Positions 45,262-54,247 of a stretch of DNA of 64,000 bases are shown piece after piece. The translations under genes were made by a program, and so were the position numbers. The stretch is from an uncultured Clostridia bacterium. Its GTDB lineage: Bacteria > Bacillota > Clostridia > Oscillospirales > Oscillospiraceae. The DNA lies in NCBI GenBank assembly GCA_947644595.1, contig CANSAE010000005.1, positions 1 to 64,000 on the forward strand, read 5' to 3'. The notes beneath the pieces were generated by a model that was not told the origin of the DNA, did not search any database, and saw nothing but the letters and a program-made list of their open reading frames with translations. Positions within the stretch are counted from its first letter, which is position 1; each line of letters begins with the position of its first letter.

Positions 45262-45342
45262 CCGTAGAGGACGGGTCCAAACTGTCCCGCTTGTCCGTCC
45301 TGCGCCGCATTTCCCGGGCGGGCTTAGAACCCGCCCCTACGG
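45262..45342. repeat. GC-rich inverted-repeat element, copy 3 (miaB-mutL gap)
   Basis: The left arm at 45262-45290 (GTAGAGGACGGGTCCAAACTG then TCCCG) and the right arm at 45313-45342 (CCCGGGCGGGCTTAGAACCC then GCCCCTACGG) are related to the other two copies by their GTAGG, GGGCGGG and GAACCCGCCCCTAC segments. It lies just upstream of mutL within the 207-bp gap after miaB, so mutL has a copy on each side. Confidence 0.7.
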
Positions 45343-45405
45343 GTCCTAACGAACTGCCGGTGATACGGCGGGGCGCCGAAGGCGGCGACCCCTATGGAGT
45401 CTTTT

Positions 45406-46812
45406 TTACAGTACCCGTCCAATCAACGCCCAAGTATTGCTGCCGGTGATCTCCACGTCTATGAACTGACCCACCAGGGTCTCGTTTCCTGTCAGATGCA
45501 CCAGCCGTCCGCCGTCGGTACGGGCGGACAGATTGCCGTGTTTGCCGTCAGACAGGCCGTCTACCAGGACCCGGAGGGTCTTGCCCTCGTATTCCTGATG
45601 CTTCTCGGCGGAAATGCGGTTGGCAGCTTCCAGCAGACGGTCGAACCATACCTGCTTTTCCTGCCGGGTGTAGGGGTCCGGCATGGAAGCTGCGGGCGTG
45701 TCCTTTCGCGGGGAGAAGATAAAGGTGAACATGGAGTCGTACCGCACTGCCTCTACGAGGGACAGGGTGTCCTCAAACTCCTCTGGGGTCTCACCGGGAA
45801 AGCCCACGATGATGTCCGTGGTCAGCACCAGGTCCGGCATATACCGCCGGGCCAGGGCCACTTCTTCCAGATACTTTGCCCGGTCGTAGTGCCGGTTCAT
45901 GGCTTTGAGTACCCGGTCATTGCCGGACTGCACCGGAAGGTGGAGCTGATGGGCGCATTTTTTGCACTCTGCCATGGTTTGGAACAGCTTTTCCGTGGCG
46001 TCTTTGGGATGGGAGGTCATAAAGCGGATGACGAACTCCCCGGGAATGTCGTTGATGGCCCGGATGAGATCGGCGAAGTCCATGGGCTGGTCCAGGTCCT
46101 TTCCGTAGGAATTCACGTTCTGCCCCAGCAGGGTGATCTCCTTGTACCCCTCGGCAATCAGCTGCTGGGCCTCGGCCAAAATTTCCTCCGGCCGGCGGGA
46201 CCGCTCCCGACCTCGGACGTAAGGCACCACGCAGTAGGAGCAGAAATTGTTACAGCCGTACATGATGGAAAGCCAGGCTTTCACCTTGCTGTCCCGGGCG
46301 TGGGGGATGCCTTCGTAGACGGTGCCGGACGCATCGTCCACGGCAAACACTCGTTGTTTTTTCGTCATTTGGGTCAGTAAAAGCTCCGGAAACCGCCAAA
46401 GTTCATGGGGCCCGAATACCAAGTCCACAATGGGATAGGATTTTTTCAGCTTTTCCGCCATGTGCTCCTGCTGCACCATGCAGCCGCAGACGGCGATGAT
46501 TTGATCGGGATTTTTCGCCTTGGTGTGAGTCAGCTGGCCCACGTTGCCCAGCACCCGCATCTCCGCATGCTCCCGGATGGCGCAGGTATTGATGACCACA
46601 ATGTCGGCCTTGGTCTCGTCGCTTGTGAAGCCGCAGCCTATTTTGGAGAGATAGCCCCGGATGCGCTCGCTGTCCGCCTCGTTTTGCTGGCAGCCGTAGG
46701 TATCTACCATGGCCAGAGGCTGCCGCCCTCCGTGCATGGCTCTGATCCGTTCGCACAGCGCAAGCTGGCGGTCGATGTCCTCCGGGGACAGTTCCGTACG
46801 TTTGTATGCCAT
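45406..46812 (-). CDS. miaB: tRNA-2-methylthio-N6-dimethylallyladenosine synthase
   Basis: 468 residues. The N-terminal MTTase domain has Cys41, Cys77 and Cys111 for one [4Fe-4S] cluster (DTYGCQQN, VINTCAIRE, VCGCM). The radical SAM site is CxxxCxxC at Cys187/191/194 (YGCNNFCSYC). A C-terminal TRAM domain binds tRNA. It adds a methylthio group to i6A37 of tRNAs reading UNN codons. Its substrate is made by MiaA, encoded at 51 kb. AGGAG precedes the start. It is the first gene of the miaB-mutL-rfbA-CHAP series. Confidence 0.97.
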   Translation of the reverse strand: MAYKRTELSPEDIDRQLALCERIRAMHGGRQPLAMVDTYGCQQNEADSERIRGYLSKIGCGFTSDETKADIVVINTCAIREHAEMRVLGNVGQLTHTKAKNPDQIIAVCGCMVQQEHMAEKLKKSYPIVDLVFGPHELWRFPELLLTQMTKKQRVFAVDDASGTVYEGIPHARDSKVKAWLSIMYGCNNFCSYCVVPYVRGRERSRRPEEILAEAQQLIAEGYKEITLLGQNVNSYGKDLDQPMDFADLIRAINDIPGEFVIRFMTSHPKDATEKLFQTMAECKKCAHQLHLPVQSGNDRVLKAMNRHYDRAKYLEEVALARRYMPDLVLTTDIIVGFPGETPEEFEDTLSLVEAVRYDSMFTFIFSPRKDTPAASMPDPYTRQEKQVWFDRLLEAANRISAEKHQEYEGKTLRVLVDGLSDGKHGNLSARTDGGRLVHLTGNETLVGQFIDVEITGSNTWALIGRVL

Positions 46813-46854
46813 AATCGCTCCTATGTAAAATGAAATTCGATTTTAAGTCACAAT

Positions 46855-46883
46855 ATTATAACAAATAGCTGTAGATTTTACAA
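46855..46883 (-). promoter_or_regulatory. Promoter of miaB
   Basis: TTGTAA, 17-bp spacer, perfect TATAAT (46855-46860), 42 bases before the miaB start. On the plus strand a TATAAT at 46895-46900 with a poor -35 may serve the divergent small genes. Confidence 0.7.
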
Positions 46884-46940
46884 GAGAGATGCGGTATAAT
46901 GCAAAATGTGTTGTTATAAGAAAAAGGGGAATCGACGGGA

Positions 46941-47300
46941 ATGGATAACTTTTTCGGACTCTGGGAAATCTGGCGTCTTGTAAGCGTGCTTTTGCTTTGG
47001 GTAAGTGTACACGCCTTTCTGATCCCCGTCATCTGGCGCAAGAGGCTGGAGCCGGAGAACATCCCGAAGTTTCGGAAGGTGCTGCTGGCCAGCTGCGGGA
47101 CCGTGATACTGGGGCATATCGGATTCCCTCTGGCGGCCCAGTTTATCGTCTATCCCGGCAGCGACAACGCCTTGGAGATTCGGCTCGCTGTCCAGCAAAT
47201 GTTGATGTTGGGTATCATTTTGTATTTCACCCAGAGGCATTTGAAAAAGCTTCCCGTCAAACTGAACCAAGAGCAGACGGAAAGTCAGGAAGACGTATGA
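46941..47300 (+). CDS. Small membrane protein of unknown function
   Basis: 119 residues, family not recognised. Three hydrophobic stretches (about 12-30, 46-66, 82-97) and a polar, glutamine-rich C-terminal tail. It has conserved-looking Arg/Lys loops (IWRKRLEPENIPKFRK). AAAAGGGGAA precedes the start. The stop overlaps the next start as ATGA, so both small proteins are co-translated and may interact. It lies between the miaB promoter and mutS. Confidence 0.75.
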   Translation: MDNFFGLWEIWRLVSVLLLWVSVHAFLIPVIWRKRLEPENIPKFRKVLLASCGTVILGHIGFPLAAQFIVYPGSDNALEIRLAVQQMLMLGIILYFTQRHLKKLPVKLNQEQTESQEDV

Positions 47301-47635
47301 TTGCACACATCAGCGGTATTGCCTCCATGCTCATCGCTTGGTACCTGGCGAACCCGGGGACCCCTATCCCCCTGACACAACAGAAAAAATACGTCCGCAT
47401 CTGTGATGTGCTGGCGCTATTGTGTACTGTGTGTTATTACATCGGGAAGCTGATGGACAGCCTCCCGTATTATACGCAGCTTGACAGCTTTGCGTACAAA
47501 GCCGTATTCCTGGTTTCCTTTTCCGTAGGGACGCTCGTGCGGTGTTCGCCTGTGCTGGTAGCCTGGTTCATGACCCGGTACTGCTACCGCAAAGACGTGA
47601 AAAAAGCACGGGAAGAGCATCAGACTACGGAATAA
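47297..47635 (+). CDS. Small membrane protein of unknown function
   Basis: 112 residues, family not recognised. Three hydrophobic segments (about 4-19, 36-53, 71-92) and a basic C-terminus (RYCYRKDVKKAREEH). Its start is fixed by the four-base ATGA overlap with the previous gene; a longer in-frame reading from 46997 would run antiparallel to nothing known and overlap that gene fully. mutS begins 27 bases downstream. Confidence 0.75.
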   Translation: MIAHISGIASMLIAWYLANPGTPIPLTQQKKYVRICDVLALLCTVCYYIGKLMDSLPYYTQLDSFAYKAVFLVSFSVGTLVRCSPVLVAWFMTRYCYRKDVKKAREEHQTTE

Positions 47636-47662
47636 AAAATTCATAGAAACGGAAGTACCATC

Positions 47663-50287
47663 ATGGCTGAAAACACCCCCATGAAAAAACAATATAACGA
47701 GATCAAGGCCCGGCATCAGGACTGCCTGCTGTTTTTCCGGCTGGGGGATTTTTACGAGATGTTCGACGAGGACGCAAAGGTCGCCTCCCGGGAATTGGAA
47801 CTGGCCCTCACCACCCGGGACCGGGGCGTGGAGAACCCCGAGGAGCGCACCCCCATGTGCGGAGTGCCCTACCACGCGGCGGAGGTGTATATTGCCAAGC
47901 TCATCGCCAAAGGCTACAAGGTGGCCATCTGCGAGCAGTTAGAGGACCCCGCCTTGGTGAAGGGCTTGGTGAAGCGGGACGTCATCCGCATCATTACGCC
48001 GGGGACCGTCACCGCCGGCTCCATGCTGGAAGAGGGGCGGAGCAATTATCTGGCGGCTGTGTATCTCAATGAGACGCAAAATCAGGGCGCTGTGGCCTTT
48101 TGCGATATGTCCACCGGGGAATTTTGCGCCGCCGCCTTTGAAAACAAAGCCGCGGAGCATATCATCAACGAGCTGGGGCGCTTTGCCCCCAAAGAGGCAG
48201 TGCTCAATGCCGACGCGGCGGGAAATTTGGATATCCGCACATTCCTTACAGATAAGCTGGGCAGTGTGGTGGCGATGCGGGATGAGTCCTTCTGCCTGAA
48301 GGAGAGCGAAGCGGCCCTGTGCCGGCAGTTTGATGTGGATACTGCCGCAGCCTTGGGCTTCGGGAGACTGCCCCACGGGGCGCAGGCCTCCGGCGCGCTG
48401 CTGTCTTATCTCATGGAGACCCAGAAGGCGGATTTGAGTTATTTGAAGGCCCCGGACCTGTTTTCTGCTGGGCGCTTTATGGAATTGGATTACCCCACCC
48501 GCCGGAATCTGGAGCTAACGGAGACCCTCCGGGCAGGAGAAAAGCGGGGGAGCCTTTTGTGGGTGCTGGACCGGACGAAAACCCCTATGGGCAGCCGTAC
48601 CCTCCGGGCCTGGCTGGAGCGGCCCCTGCTGGACCCGGGGACCATCCGTTACCGTAATCAGGGCGTGGTGGAGCTGTTCTCCGATCATATCCTCCGGGAA
48701 GAGACGGTGGTGCAGCTCAGGACCGTGGGCGATATGCAGCGCATCATCGGCCGCATCGTCTACGGCACGGCCAATGCCCGGGACCTGGCGGCTCTGGCCG
48801 GACACTGCGAGGCGCTGCCGAAGCTGGCGGCACTGCTGAGTAAATGCCAAAGCCCGGCTTTGCAGAACATTGCCGGGATGGACATACTGGCGGACGTGTG
48901 CGCCGCTATCCGAGAGACCATCTGCGACGAACCGCCCCTCACCGTCCGGGAGGGCGGCATGATCCGGGCGGGGTACGACGTGGAGCTGGACCGCCTGCGG
49001 GATATCCGGGACCACGGCAAGGAGGCCATCCTCGCCCTGGAACAGCGGGAACGGGAGCGCACCGGCATCAGAAAGCTGAAAATCGGGTACAACAAGGTAT
49101 TTGGTTATTATATCGATATCCCCCGCTCTGCCGGAGAGGGGGGCATTCCGGAGGAATACATCCGCAAGCAGACCCTGGTGAGCAATGAGCGGTATTTTTC
49201 CCAGGAACTCAAGGAACTGGAAAATACGCTGATGACCGCCAAGGACCGCATAGAGGACATGGAATTCCGTTTCTTTTCCTCAGTGCGGGAGCAGGTGGCG
49301 GCCCAGGTGGAGCGGGTGCAGTCCACGGCGGAGGCCGTGGGCGTACTGGATGTGCTGTGCGCCCTGGCGGATGTGGCTGTGCGCAACGGGTATGTCTGCC
49401 CGGAGGTGAACGGCGAGGGCACGATTTATATTGAGGAGGGCCGCCACCCGGTGGTGGAACAGGCCCAGCGGGACAGCCTGTTTGTTCCCAACTCCCTGTT
49501 TTTGAACGATTCCACCGATACTGCCATGATCATCACCGGCCCCAATATGGCCGGCAAGAGCACCTACATGCGCCAGACGGCCCTCATTGTGCTCATGGCC
49601 CAGATCGGGTCTTTCGTGCCGGCGAAAAAGGCCGTCATCGGCGTAGTGGACCGGGTGTTCACCCGCATCGGCGCGTCGGATGACCTGGCCGGCGGCCAGT
49701 CCACCTTCATGGTGGAGATGAGCGAAGTGGCGGGCATTTTGAAAAACGCCACAAAAAACAGCCTCATTCTATTGGACGAGATCGGCCGGGGCACATCTAC
49801 CTACGACGGCATGGCCATCGCCCGGGCGGTACTGGAATACTGCGCGGACAAGCGCAGGCTGGGGGCCAAGACCCTGTTTGCCACTCATTATCACGAGCTC
49901 ACCGCCATGGCGGAGGAACTGCCGGGGGTGAAAAACTACCACGTCACAGCGAAAAGCGACGACGGGAACCTGATTTTCCAGCGTACGGTAAAGCCCGGCA
50001 GCGCCGACCGCAGCTACGGCGTGGAGGTGGCGAAGCTGGCGGGTGTGCCGGAAAGCGTGGTGCGCCGGGCCAATGTATGCCTGCGGGAGCTGGAGCGCCA
50101 GAAGGACGCGTTGTTCCAAACGCCGGACCTGTTCCGGCAGGAGGCGCTGGCGGAGGCTGCCGTGGACTCCGCGGGCCGGGCGGTTTTGGAGGAACTGGCG
50201 GATTTGAATCCCGATGAGCTCACGCCCATGGCGGCGCTGAGCTGTCTGTATGAGCTGAAAAAGAAGGTGGAAGCCTATGAGGCCTGA
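47663..50287 (+). CDS. mutS: DNA mismatch repair protein MutS
   Basis: 874 residues. The mismatch-recognition motif is present as GDFYEMF (Phe-x-Glu) near residue 33, with connector, lever and clamp domains after it, and an ABC-type ATPase with Walker A GPNMAGKST (626-634), Walker B LILLDEIGRGTSTYDG and FATHYHEL. It binds mismatches and recruits MutL. The next gene overlaps its end by eleven bases. The order mutS - CPBP - miaA - hfq recalls the mutS-mutL-miaA-hfq block of other Firmicutes, with mutL moved to the opposite strand. Confidence 0.97.
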   Translation: MAENTPMKKQYNEIKARHQDCLLFFRLGDFYEMFDEDAKVASRELELALTTRDRGVENPEERTPMCGVPYHAAEVYIAKLIAKGYKVAICEQLEDPALVKGLVKRDVIRIITPGTVTAGSMLEEGRSNYLAAVYLNETQNQGAVAFCDMSTGEFCAAAFENKAAEHIINELGRFAPKEAVLNADAAGNLDIRTFLTDKLGSVVAMRDESFCLKESEAALCRQFDVDTAAALGFGRLPHGAQASGALLSYLMETQKADLSYLKAPDLFSAGRFMELDYPTRRNLELTETLRAGEKRGSLLWVLDRTKTPMGSRTLRAWLERPLLDPGTIRYRNQGVVELFSDHILREETVVQLRTVGDMQRIIGRIVYGTANARDLAALAGHCEALPKLAALLSKCQSPALQNIAGMDILADVCAAIRETICDEPPLTVREGGMIRAGYDVELDRLRDIRDHGKEAILALEQRERERTGIRKLKIGYNKVFGYYIDIPRSAGEGGIPEEYIRKQTLVSNERYFSQELKELENTLMTAKDRIEDMEFRFFSSVREQVAAQVERVQSTAEAVGVLDVLCALADVAVRNGYVCPEVNGEGTIYIEEGRHPVVEQAQRDSLFVPNSLFLNDSTDTAMIITGPNMAGKSTYMRQTALIVLMAQIGSFVPAKKAVIGVVDRVFTRIGASDDLAGGQSTFMVEMSEVAGILKNATKNSLILLDEIGRGTSTYDGMAIARAVLEYCADKRRLGAKTLFATHYHELTAMAEELPGVKNYHVTAKSDDGNLIFQRTVKPGSADRSYGVEVAKLAGVPESVVRRANVCLRELERQKDALFQTPDLFRQEALAEAAVDSAGRAVLEELADLNPDELTPMAALSCLYELKKKVEAYEA

Positions 50288-50999
50288 TTTCAGAACCGCC
50301 AGGGATTTTGTGCCGGACCTGACCCGGGGCGAGGCCATCGCCGGGTGGATCTATTTGCCCATCCATGCGCTTGTCTTGCCCGTCCTGATGAGCCTGCTGC
50401 CTTTGTTTTGGCCTTGGCCGATTCCGTCTCTCGCGGTGCTCAACGTATGGTATCTCGGCATCGGACTGGTATTTACGGCTGTGTTTTTCCGCAGGCTTCT
50501 CCGCCGGGAATTTGACCGGCTGTGCGACCATATCGGCGAGAGCCTGATGGCATTTATCATGGCGTATTTCGTGTGGTATATGCTGTCCGTGCTGGTGCAG
50601 CTGCTGCTTACGGCTTGGGGAATTTCCGTGCCGGAAAATCCCAATGACGCATCGATCATGGAGCTTGCCGGGGACCAGCGGGGAGCCACAATGGTGGTCG
50701 CTGTTTTTATGGCGCCGATTTTGGAAGAAGTGCTGTTCCGGGGCGTGGTGTTCCAATCCATCCGGAAAAAGAGCCGGGTGGCGGCCTATGCAGTGTCCAT
50801 GACGCTGTTTGCACTGCTGCACATCTGGTCATACGCCCTGATCGCCTGGGACGCAACAGTGCTGCTCTATGCGCTGCAGTACGTCCCCATCACCCTGGCG
50901 CTGACCTGGTCCTATGAGCGGTCCGGCAGCTTATGGGTCCCGATCTTTTTCCACATGTTCAATAACCTGCTGCCGTTTCTTCTTCCCGCGGCGGCTTGA
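50277..50999 (+). CDS. CPBP family intramembrane metalloprotease
   Basis: 240 residues with about seven to eight transmembrane helices. The CAAX/Abi signature is present: EEVLFRGVVFQSI (EExxxR) and FALLHIWSYA (FxxxH), then a third motif near FFHMFNN. Family members cleave within membranes or act in bacteriocin self-immunity and prenyl-protein processing; the substrate here is unknown. It starts inside the end of mutS. Confidence 0.92.
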   Translation: MRPDFRTARDFVPDLTRGEAIAGWIYLPIHALVLPVLMSLLPLFWPWPIPSLAVLNVWYLGIGLVFTAVFFRRLLRREFDRLCDHIGESLMAFIMAYFVWYMLSVLVQLLLTAWGISVPENPNDASIMELAGDQRGATMVVAVFMAPILEEVLFRGVVFQSIRKKSRVAAYAVSMTLFALLHIWSYALIAWDATVLLYALQYVPITLALTWSYERSGSLWVPIFFHMFNNLLPFLLPAAA

Positions 51000-51017
51000 G
51001 AGCAAGAGGTTTTTCCT

Positions 51018-51998
51018 ATGTCTGATATCCCAAAACTCATCGTCATTACCGGCCCCACCGCCACGGGCAAGACCGCCTTGGGCGTGCAGGTCGCCAAGCT
51101 GCTGGACGGGGAGGTCATCGGCGCAGATTCCATGCAGATCTACAAGGGCATGGCCATCGGCACCGCCGCCCCCGCACCGGAGGAGATGGAGGGTATCCCC
51201 CATCACATGATCGGCTTTGCGGACCCTCGGGACAGCTATTCCGTGTCCCGCTATGTGGAGGATGCTGTGAAGATCGCCGAGGACGTCATTGCCCGGGGCA
51301 AGGTCCCTGTCGTAGTGGGAGGCACGGGCCTGTATATCGATTCGCTGATCGACGGCCGGGAATTCGGCGGGGCTGAGGCGGACCCCAAAATGCGCGCCAT
51401 GCTGGAAGGCCAGTATGATACCATCGGCGGCGACGCCATGCTGGCCATGCTCCACAGCTTTGATCCCGACCGGGCAAATAAGCTCCATCCGGCGGATAAG
51501 CGCCGCATCGTAAGGGCCATTGAGGTATACCTCCTGTCCGGCCAGACCATCACTGACCACGACAAAGAGACCCAGGCCCGGCCCAAACGGTTCCCGGCGC
51601 TGAAATACGCCCTGGATTTCCGGGACAGGGAGAATCTTTACCGGCGCATCGGACTGCGGGTGGACCGCATGGAGGTTCTGGGCTTGTTTGACGAGGTGCA
51701 GGCCCTGCTGGATGCCGGCGTGCCCATGGATTCTACGGCTATGCAGGCCATCGGCTACAAAGAACCGGCCCTGGCTCTGCAAGGGGCCATGACCCGGGAG
51801 GAAGCCCTGGACCGGGTGAAGCAGAGCTCCCGGCAATATGCCAAGCGCCAGCTCACCTGGCTGCGGCGGGACCCGGACATCCGGTGGATCATCTGGGAGC
51901 AGAGCCCGGATATCCCGGCGGCGGCAAGGCGCATCGCGGGCGACTGGGAACGGGCAGGGCAAAATTTCCCCTCCGTGACACAAAGCGACGGGATTTGA
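51018..51998 (+). CDS. miaA: tRNA dimethylallyltransferase
   Basis: 326 residues. P-loop GPTATGKTALGVQVAK, DSMQIYKGMAIGTA, VVVGGTGLYIDSLIDG and the C-terminal QYAKRQLTWLRR are standard MiaA motifs. It places the dimethylallyl group on A37 of tRNAs, making the substrate for MiaB. The position next to hfq is a widely conserved pairing. Confidence 0.97.
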   Translation: MSDIPKLIVITGPTATGKTALGVQVAKLLDGEVIGADSMQIYKGMAIGTAAPAPEEMEGIPHHMIGFADPRDSYSVSRYVEDAVKIAEDVIARGKVPVVVGGTGLYIDSLIDGREFGGAEADPKMRAMLEGQYDTIGGDAMLAMLHSFDPDRANKLHPADKRRIVRAIEVYLLSGQTITDHDKETQARPKRFPALKYALDFRDRENLYRRIGLRVDRMEVLGLFDEVQALLDAGVPMDSTAMQAIGYKEPALALQGAMTREEALDRVKQSSRQYAKRQLTWLRRDPDIRWIIWEQSPDIPAAARRIAGDWERAGQNFPSVTQSDGI

Positions 51999-52077
51999 CC
52001 ATCCCTATGTACTAAGATAGACCCAGCGCAAAACCGACAGGCTTTGTGAAATCTATTTTGGTACGGAGTGGTACATA

Positions 52078-52299
52078 ATGAACATACAAGACGCATTTTT
52101 GAATCGAGCCCGGCAGGACAGGGTGCCTGTTACCGTGTTCCTGACCAACGGCTTTCAGATGCGGGGAGAGATTCGCGGATTCGACGGTTATATCGTGATG
52201 GTGGAATCGGACGGCAAGCAGCAGATGATCTACAAGCATGCCATTTCCACCATTGCCCCGGCCCGGCCGGTGAATTGGAGCCAGGAAGCCGCGCAGTGA
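52078..52299 (+). CDS. hfq: RNA chaperone Hfq
   Basis: 73 residues. Sm1 ([34 protein letters not shown]) and Sm2 ([12 protein letters not shown] with the YKHA motif) are complete; the tail is short, as in Gram-positive Hfq. It forms a hexamer that binds small RNAs and mRNAs. GGAG lies nine bases before the ATG. It follows miaA by 79 bp. Confidence 0.97.
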   Translation: MNIQDAFLNRARQDRVPVTVFLTNGFQMRGEIRGFDGYIVMVESDGKQQMIYKHAISTIAPARPVNWSQEAAQ

Positions 52300-52335
52300 T
52301 CCTCCCTTTCCGGAGAGAGAAAGGAGGCGGCGTCT

Positions 52336-53517
52336 TTGAAACGGACCAACAACCTCATCAACGCCGCTATTGCGGTGGTGTTCCTGGGGGTGCTGCTGTA
52401 CATGGGGGTATATCTTATCCGCAGCCTGAACAGTGGATATGTGACCGCAGAAGCGGTTCACGTAGATCTGCAGGAGAGCGGACAAGCCCAAGGCATCATC
52501 ATCCGGGAGGAGACGGTGCTGTTCAGCGGTTTGCCCTATGTGGATATTTTGGCGGAGGAAGGCAAAAACGTGGCCCGGGGCGAAGTGATTGCCAACGCCA
52601 CGGAGTCTGCCGCTTCCTCCGGGGACACCGCCCGCATCCACCAGTTGGAAATGCAGATCAGCCGGGCGGAGGCGGCCGCGGGCACTGCCGGGAAGGCGGA
52701 TCGTGATACGGCGGTGCAAGGCGCGATCTATGACCTGGCCGCCGCAGTAGCCCGGCAGGACCTGCCGAGAATTTACGATCCGGAAGTGACCATTGCTTCT
52801 TTATTGTTTCAAAATCAAGACTCCGCCCCGGATGCCGGTCAGCTTGCTGCCATGAAAACAGAGCTGTCCCAGCTCCAGACCCAGGCTGGCACGGACTATG
52901 TTGCCATTGCCTCTCCGGCTGCGGGGCTGTTCACCACGTCGGTGGACGGATATGAGGGCCTTACCTTCGCTATGTTGGAGGAGCTGACACCGGATTCCCT
53001 CCGGGCGCTGACGGAACGCCGGGAGGATACGGAGGGCTATTTGGGAAAGGTAGTCGTGGGGACCCGGTGGTATTTTGCGGCGCTGGTGAGCGAAAAGGAC
53101 GCAGAGCGCCTGTCTCACTCCGGTGTGACCACGCTGGACCTGGGGAAGTATGCCTCCGGGAATGTGGAAGCGGTGGTCACCCATATCAGTCACCCGCAAA
53201 ACGGTGTGTGCGCTGTGGTGTTCAAGTGCAGAACCGCCTTGGCAGAGACACTGACCCTGCGGGAAATGACTGCGGAGATCGTGTATGACCAGGTATCGGG
53301 CCTGCGGGTGCCGGCCAAGGCTGTGCATGTGGATGAGGAGGGCAGGACCTTTGTTTATGTGATCTCCTCGCTGCAGATTGAGAAGAAGCCCGTGGAGATT
53401 TTGACTGACGCGGGAGATTATTACATCGTGGAAGCCCAGTCCGATGTAAACGCGCTCCGAGCGGGAAATGAGATCGTGGTCAGCGGGAAAAATATCAAAG
53501 CCGGAATGTTGGATTGA
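52336..53517 (+). CDS. HlyD-like membrane fusion / adaptor protein
   Basis: 393 residues. One N-terminal membrane anchor (about 8-30) precedes an extracytoplasmic region with a barrel-sandwich (biotinyl-lipoyl-like) hybrid split by a short helical segment and a later beta-barrel (VRVPAKAVH-like: GLRVPAKAVHVDEEGRTFVYV). This fits HlyD-type adaptors but no ABC transporter is next to it. It uses a TTG start behind AAGGAGG. It sits where pgeF (ylmD) often stands ahead of ylmE and sepF, and may act in envelope or division functions; this is inference. Confidence 0.82.
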   Translation: MKRTNNLINAAIAVVFLGVLLYMGVYLIRSLNSGYVTAEAVHVDLQESGQAQGIIIREETVLFSGLPYVDILAEEGKNVARGEVIANATESAASSGDTARIHQLEMQISRAEAAAGTAGKADRDTAVQGAIYDLAAAVARQDLPRIYDPEVTIASLLFQNQDSAPDAGQLAAMKTELSQLQTQAGTDYVAIASPAAGLFTTSVDGYEGLTFAMLEELTPDSLRALTERREDTEGYLGKVVVGTRWYFAALVSEKDAERLSHSGVTTLDLGKYASGNVEAVVTHISHPQNGVCAVVFKCRTALAETLTLREMTAEIVYDQVSGLRVPAKAVHVDEEGRTFVYVISSLQIEKKPVEILTDAGDYYIVEAQSDVNALRAGNEIVVSGKNIKAGMLD

Positions 53518-53527
53518 GGCAGTGATG

Positions 53528-54247
53528 ATGGACATTGAAAAGAATGTACAATTGATAAAGGAGCGCATTGCCCGGATTGCCGGCGGACGTCCGGTGACCC
53601 TGGTGGCTGCTACGAAAATGAACGACAAGGCGGCCATACAGTGCGCGATCGAAGCCGGTGTGGATGTGTGCGGCGAGAACCGGGTGCAGGAAATGCTGGA
53701 AAAGTTGGGGCAGGAGGCCTATATTGGTGCGCCGCTGCATTTTATCGGTTCCCTGCAGAAAAACAAGGTGAAGTTCGTGGTAGGCAAGTGTGACCTGATC
53801 CATTCGGTGAACAGTCCCGCATTGCTGGAAGCCATTTCCAAAAAGGCGGCATCGTTGGACCTTGTGCAGGATGTGCTGCTGGAGGTGAACATTGCGGCGG
53901 AGCCGACCAAGACCGGTTTCTTACCGGAGGATTTGCCCCAGCTCCTGGAAGCGGCGGGAAAATTTCCCAGCGTCCGGGTCCGCGGATTGATGGCCATTCC
54001 GCCGAAATCAGAAAAAACAGGGGAAAATCGCGGCTGTTTTGCACAAATGCGTGAGCTTTTTATTGACATTGGCGCAAAAAAATACGATAATGTCACTATG
54101 GACTTTTTGTCTATGGGCATGAGCGACGATTTTGAGGATGCCATATTGGAGGGATCCAATATGGTCCGTATCGGTACAGCTATTTTCGGCGCCCGTAATT
54201 ACGGTGCGGCTGCTGCGTCAGGCCCAAGGATTAACGGAGGCATTTAA
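53528..54247 (+). CDS. ylmE: YggS/YlmE family PLP-binding protein (PLPBP)
   Basis: 239 residues, alanine racemase-like TIM barrel. The PLP lysine lies in VTLVAATKMN near residue 30, with GENRVQEMLEK, HFIGSLQKNKVK (usually IGxLQxNK) and SMGMSDDFEDAI following. The family keeps pyridoxal phosphate and amino acid pools balanced and has no strong enzymatic activity. The start could be 53525 or 53528; GAGG lies five to eight bases before. Its stop overlaps the sepF start by one base (TAATG). Confidence 0.93.
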   Translation: MDIEKNVQLIKERIARIAGGRPVTLVAATKMNDKAAIQCAIEAGVDVCGENRVQEMLEKLGQEAYIGAPLHFIGSLQKNKVKFVVGKCDLIHSVNSPALLEAISKKAASLDLVQDVLLEVNIAAEPTKTGFLPEDLPQLLEAAGKFPSVRVRGLMAIPPKSEKTGENRGCFAQMRELFIDIGAKKYDNVTMDFLSMGMSDDFEDAILEGSNMVRIGTAIFGARNYGAAAASGPRINGGI

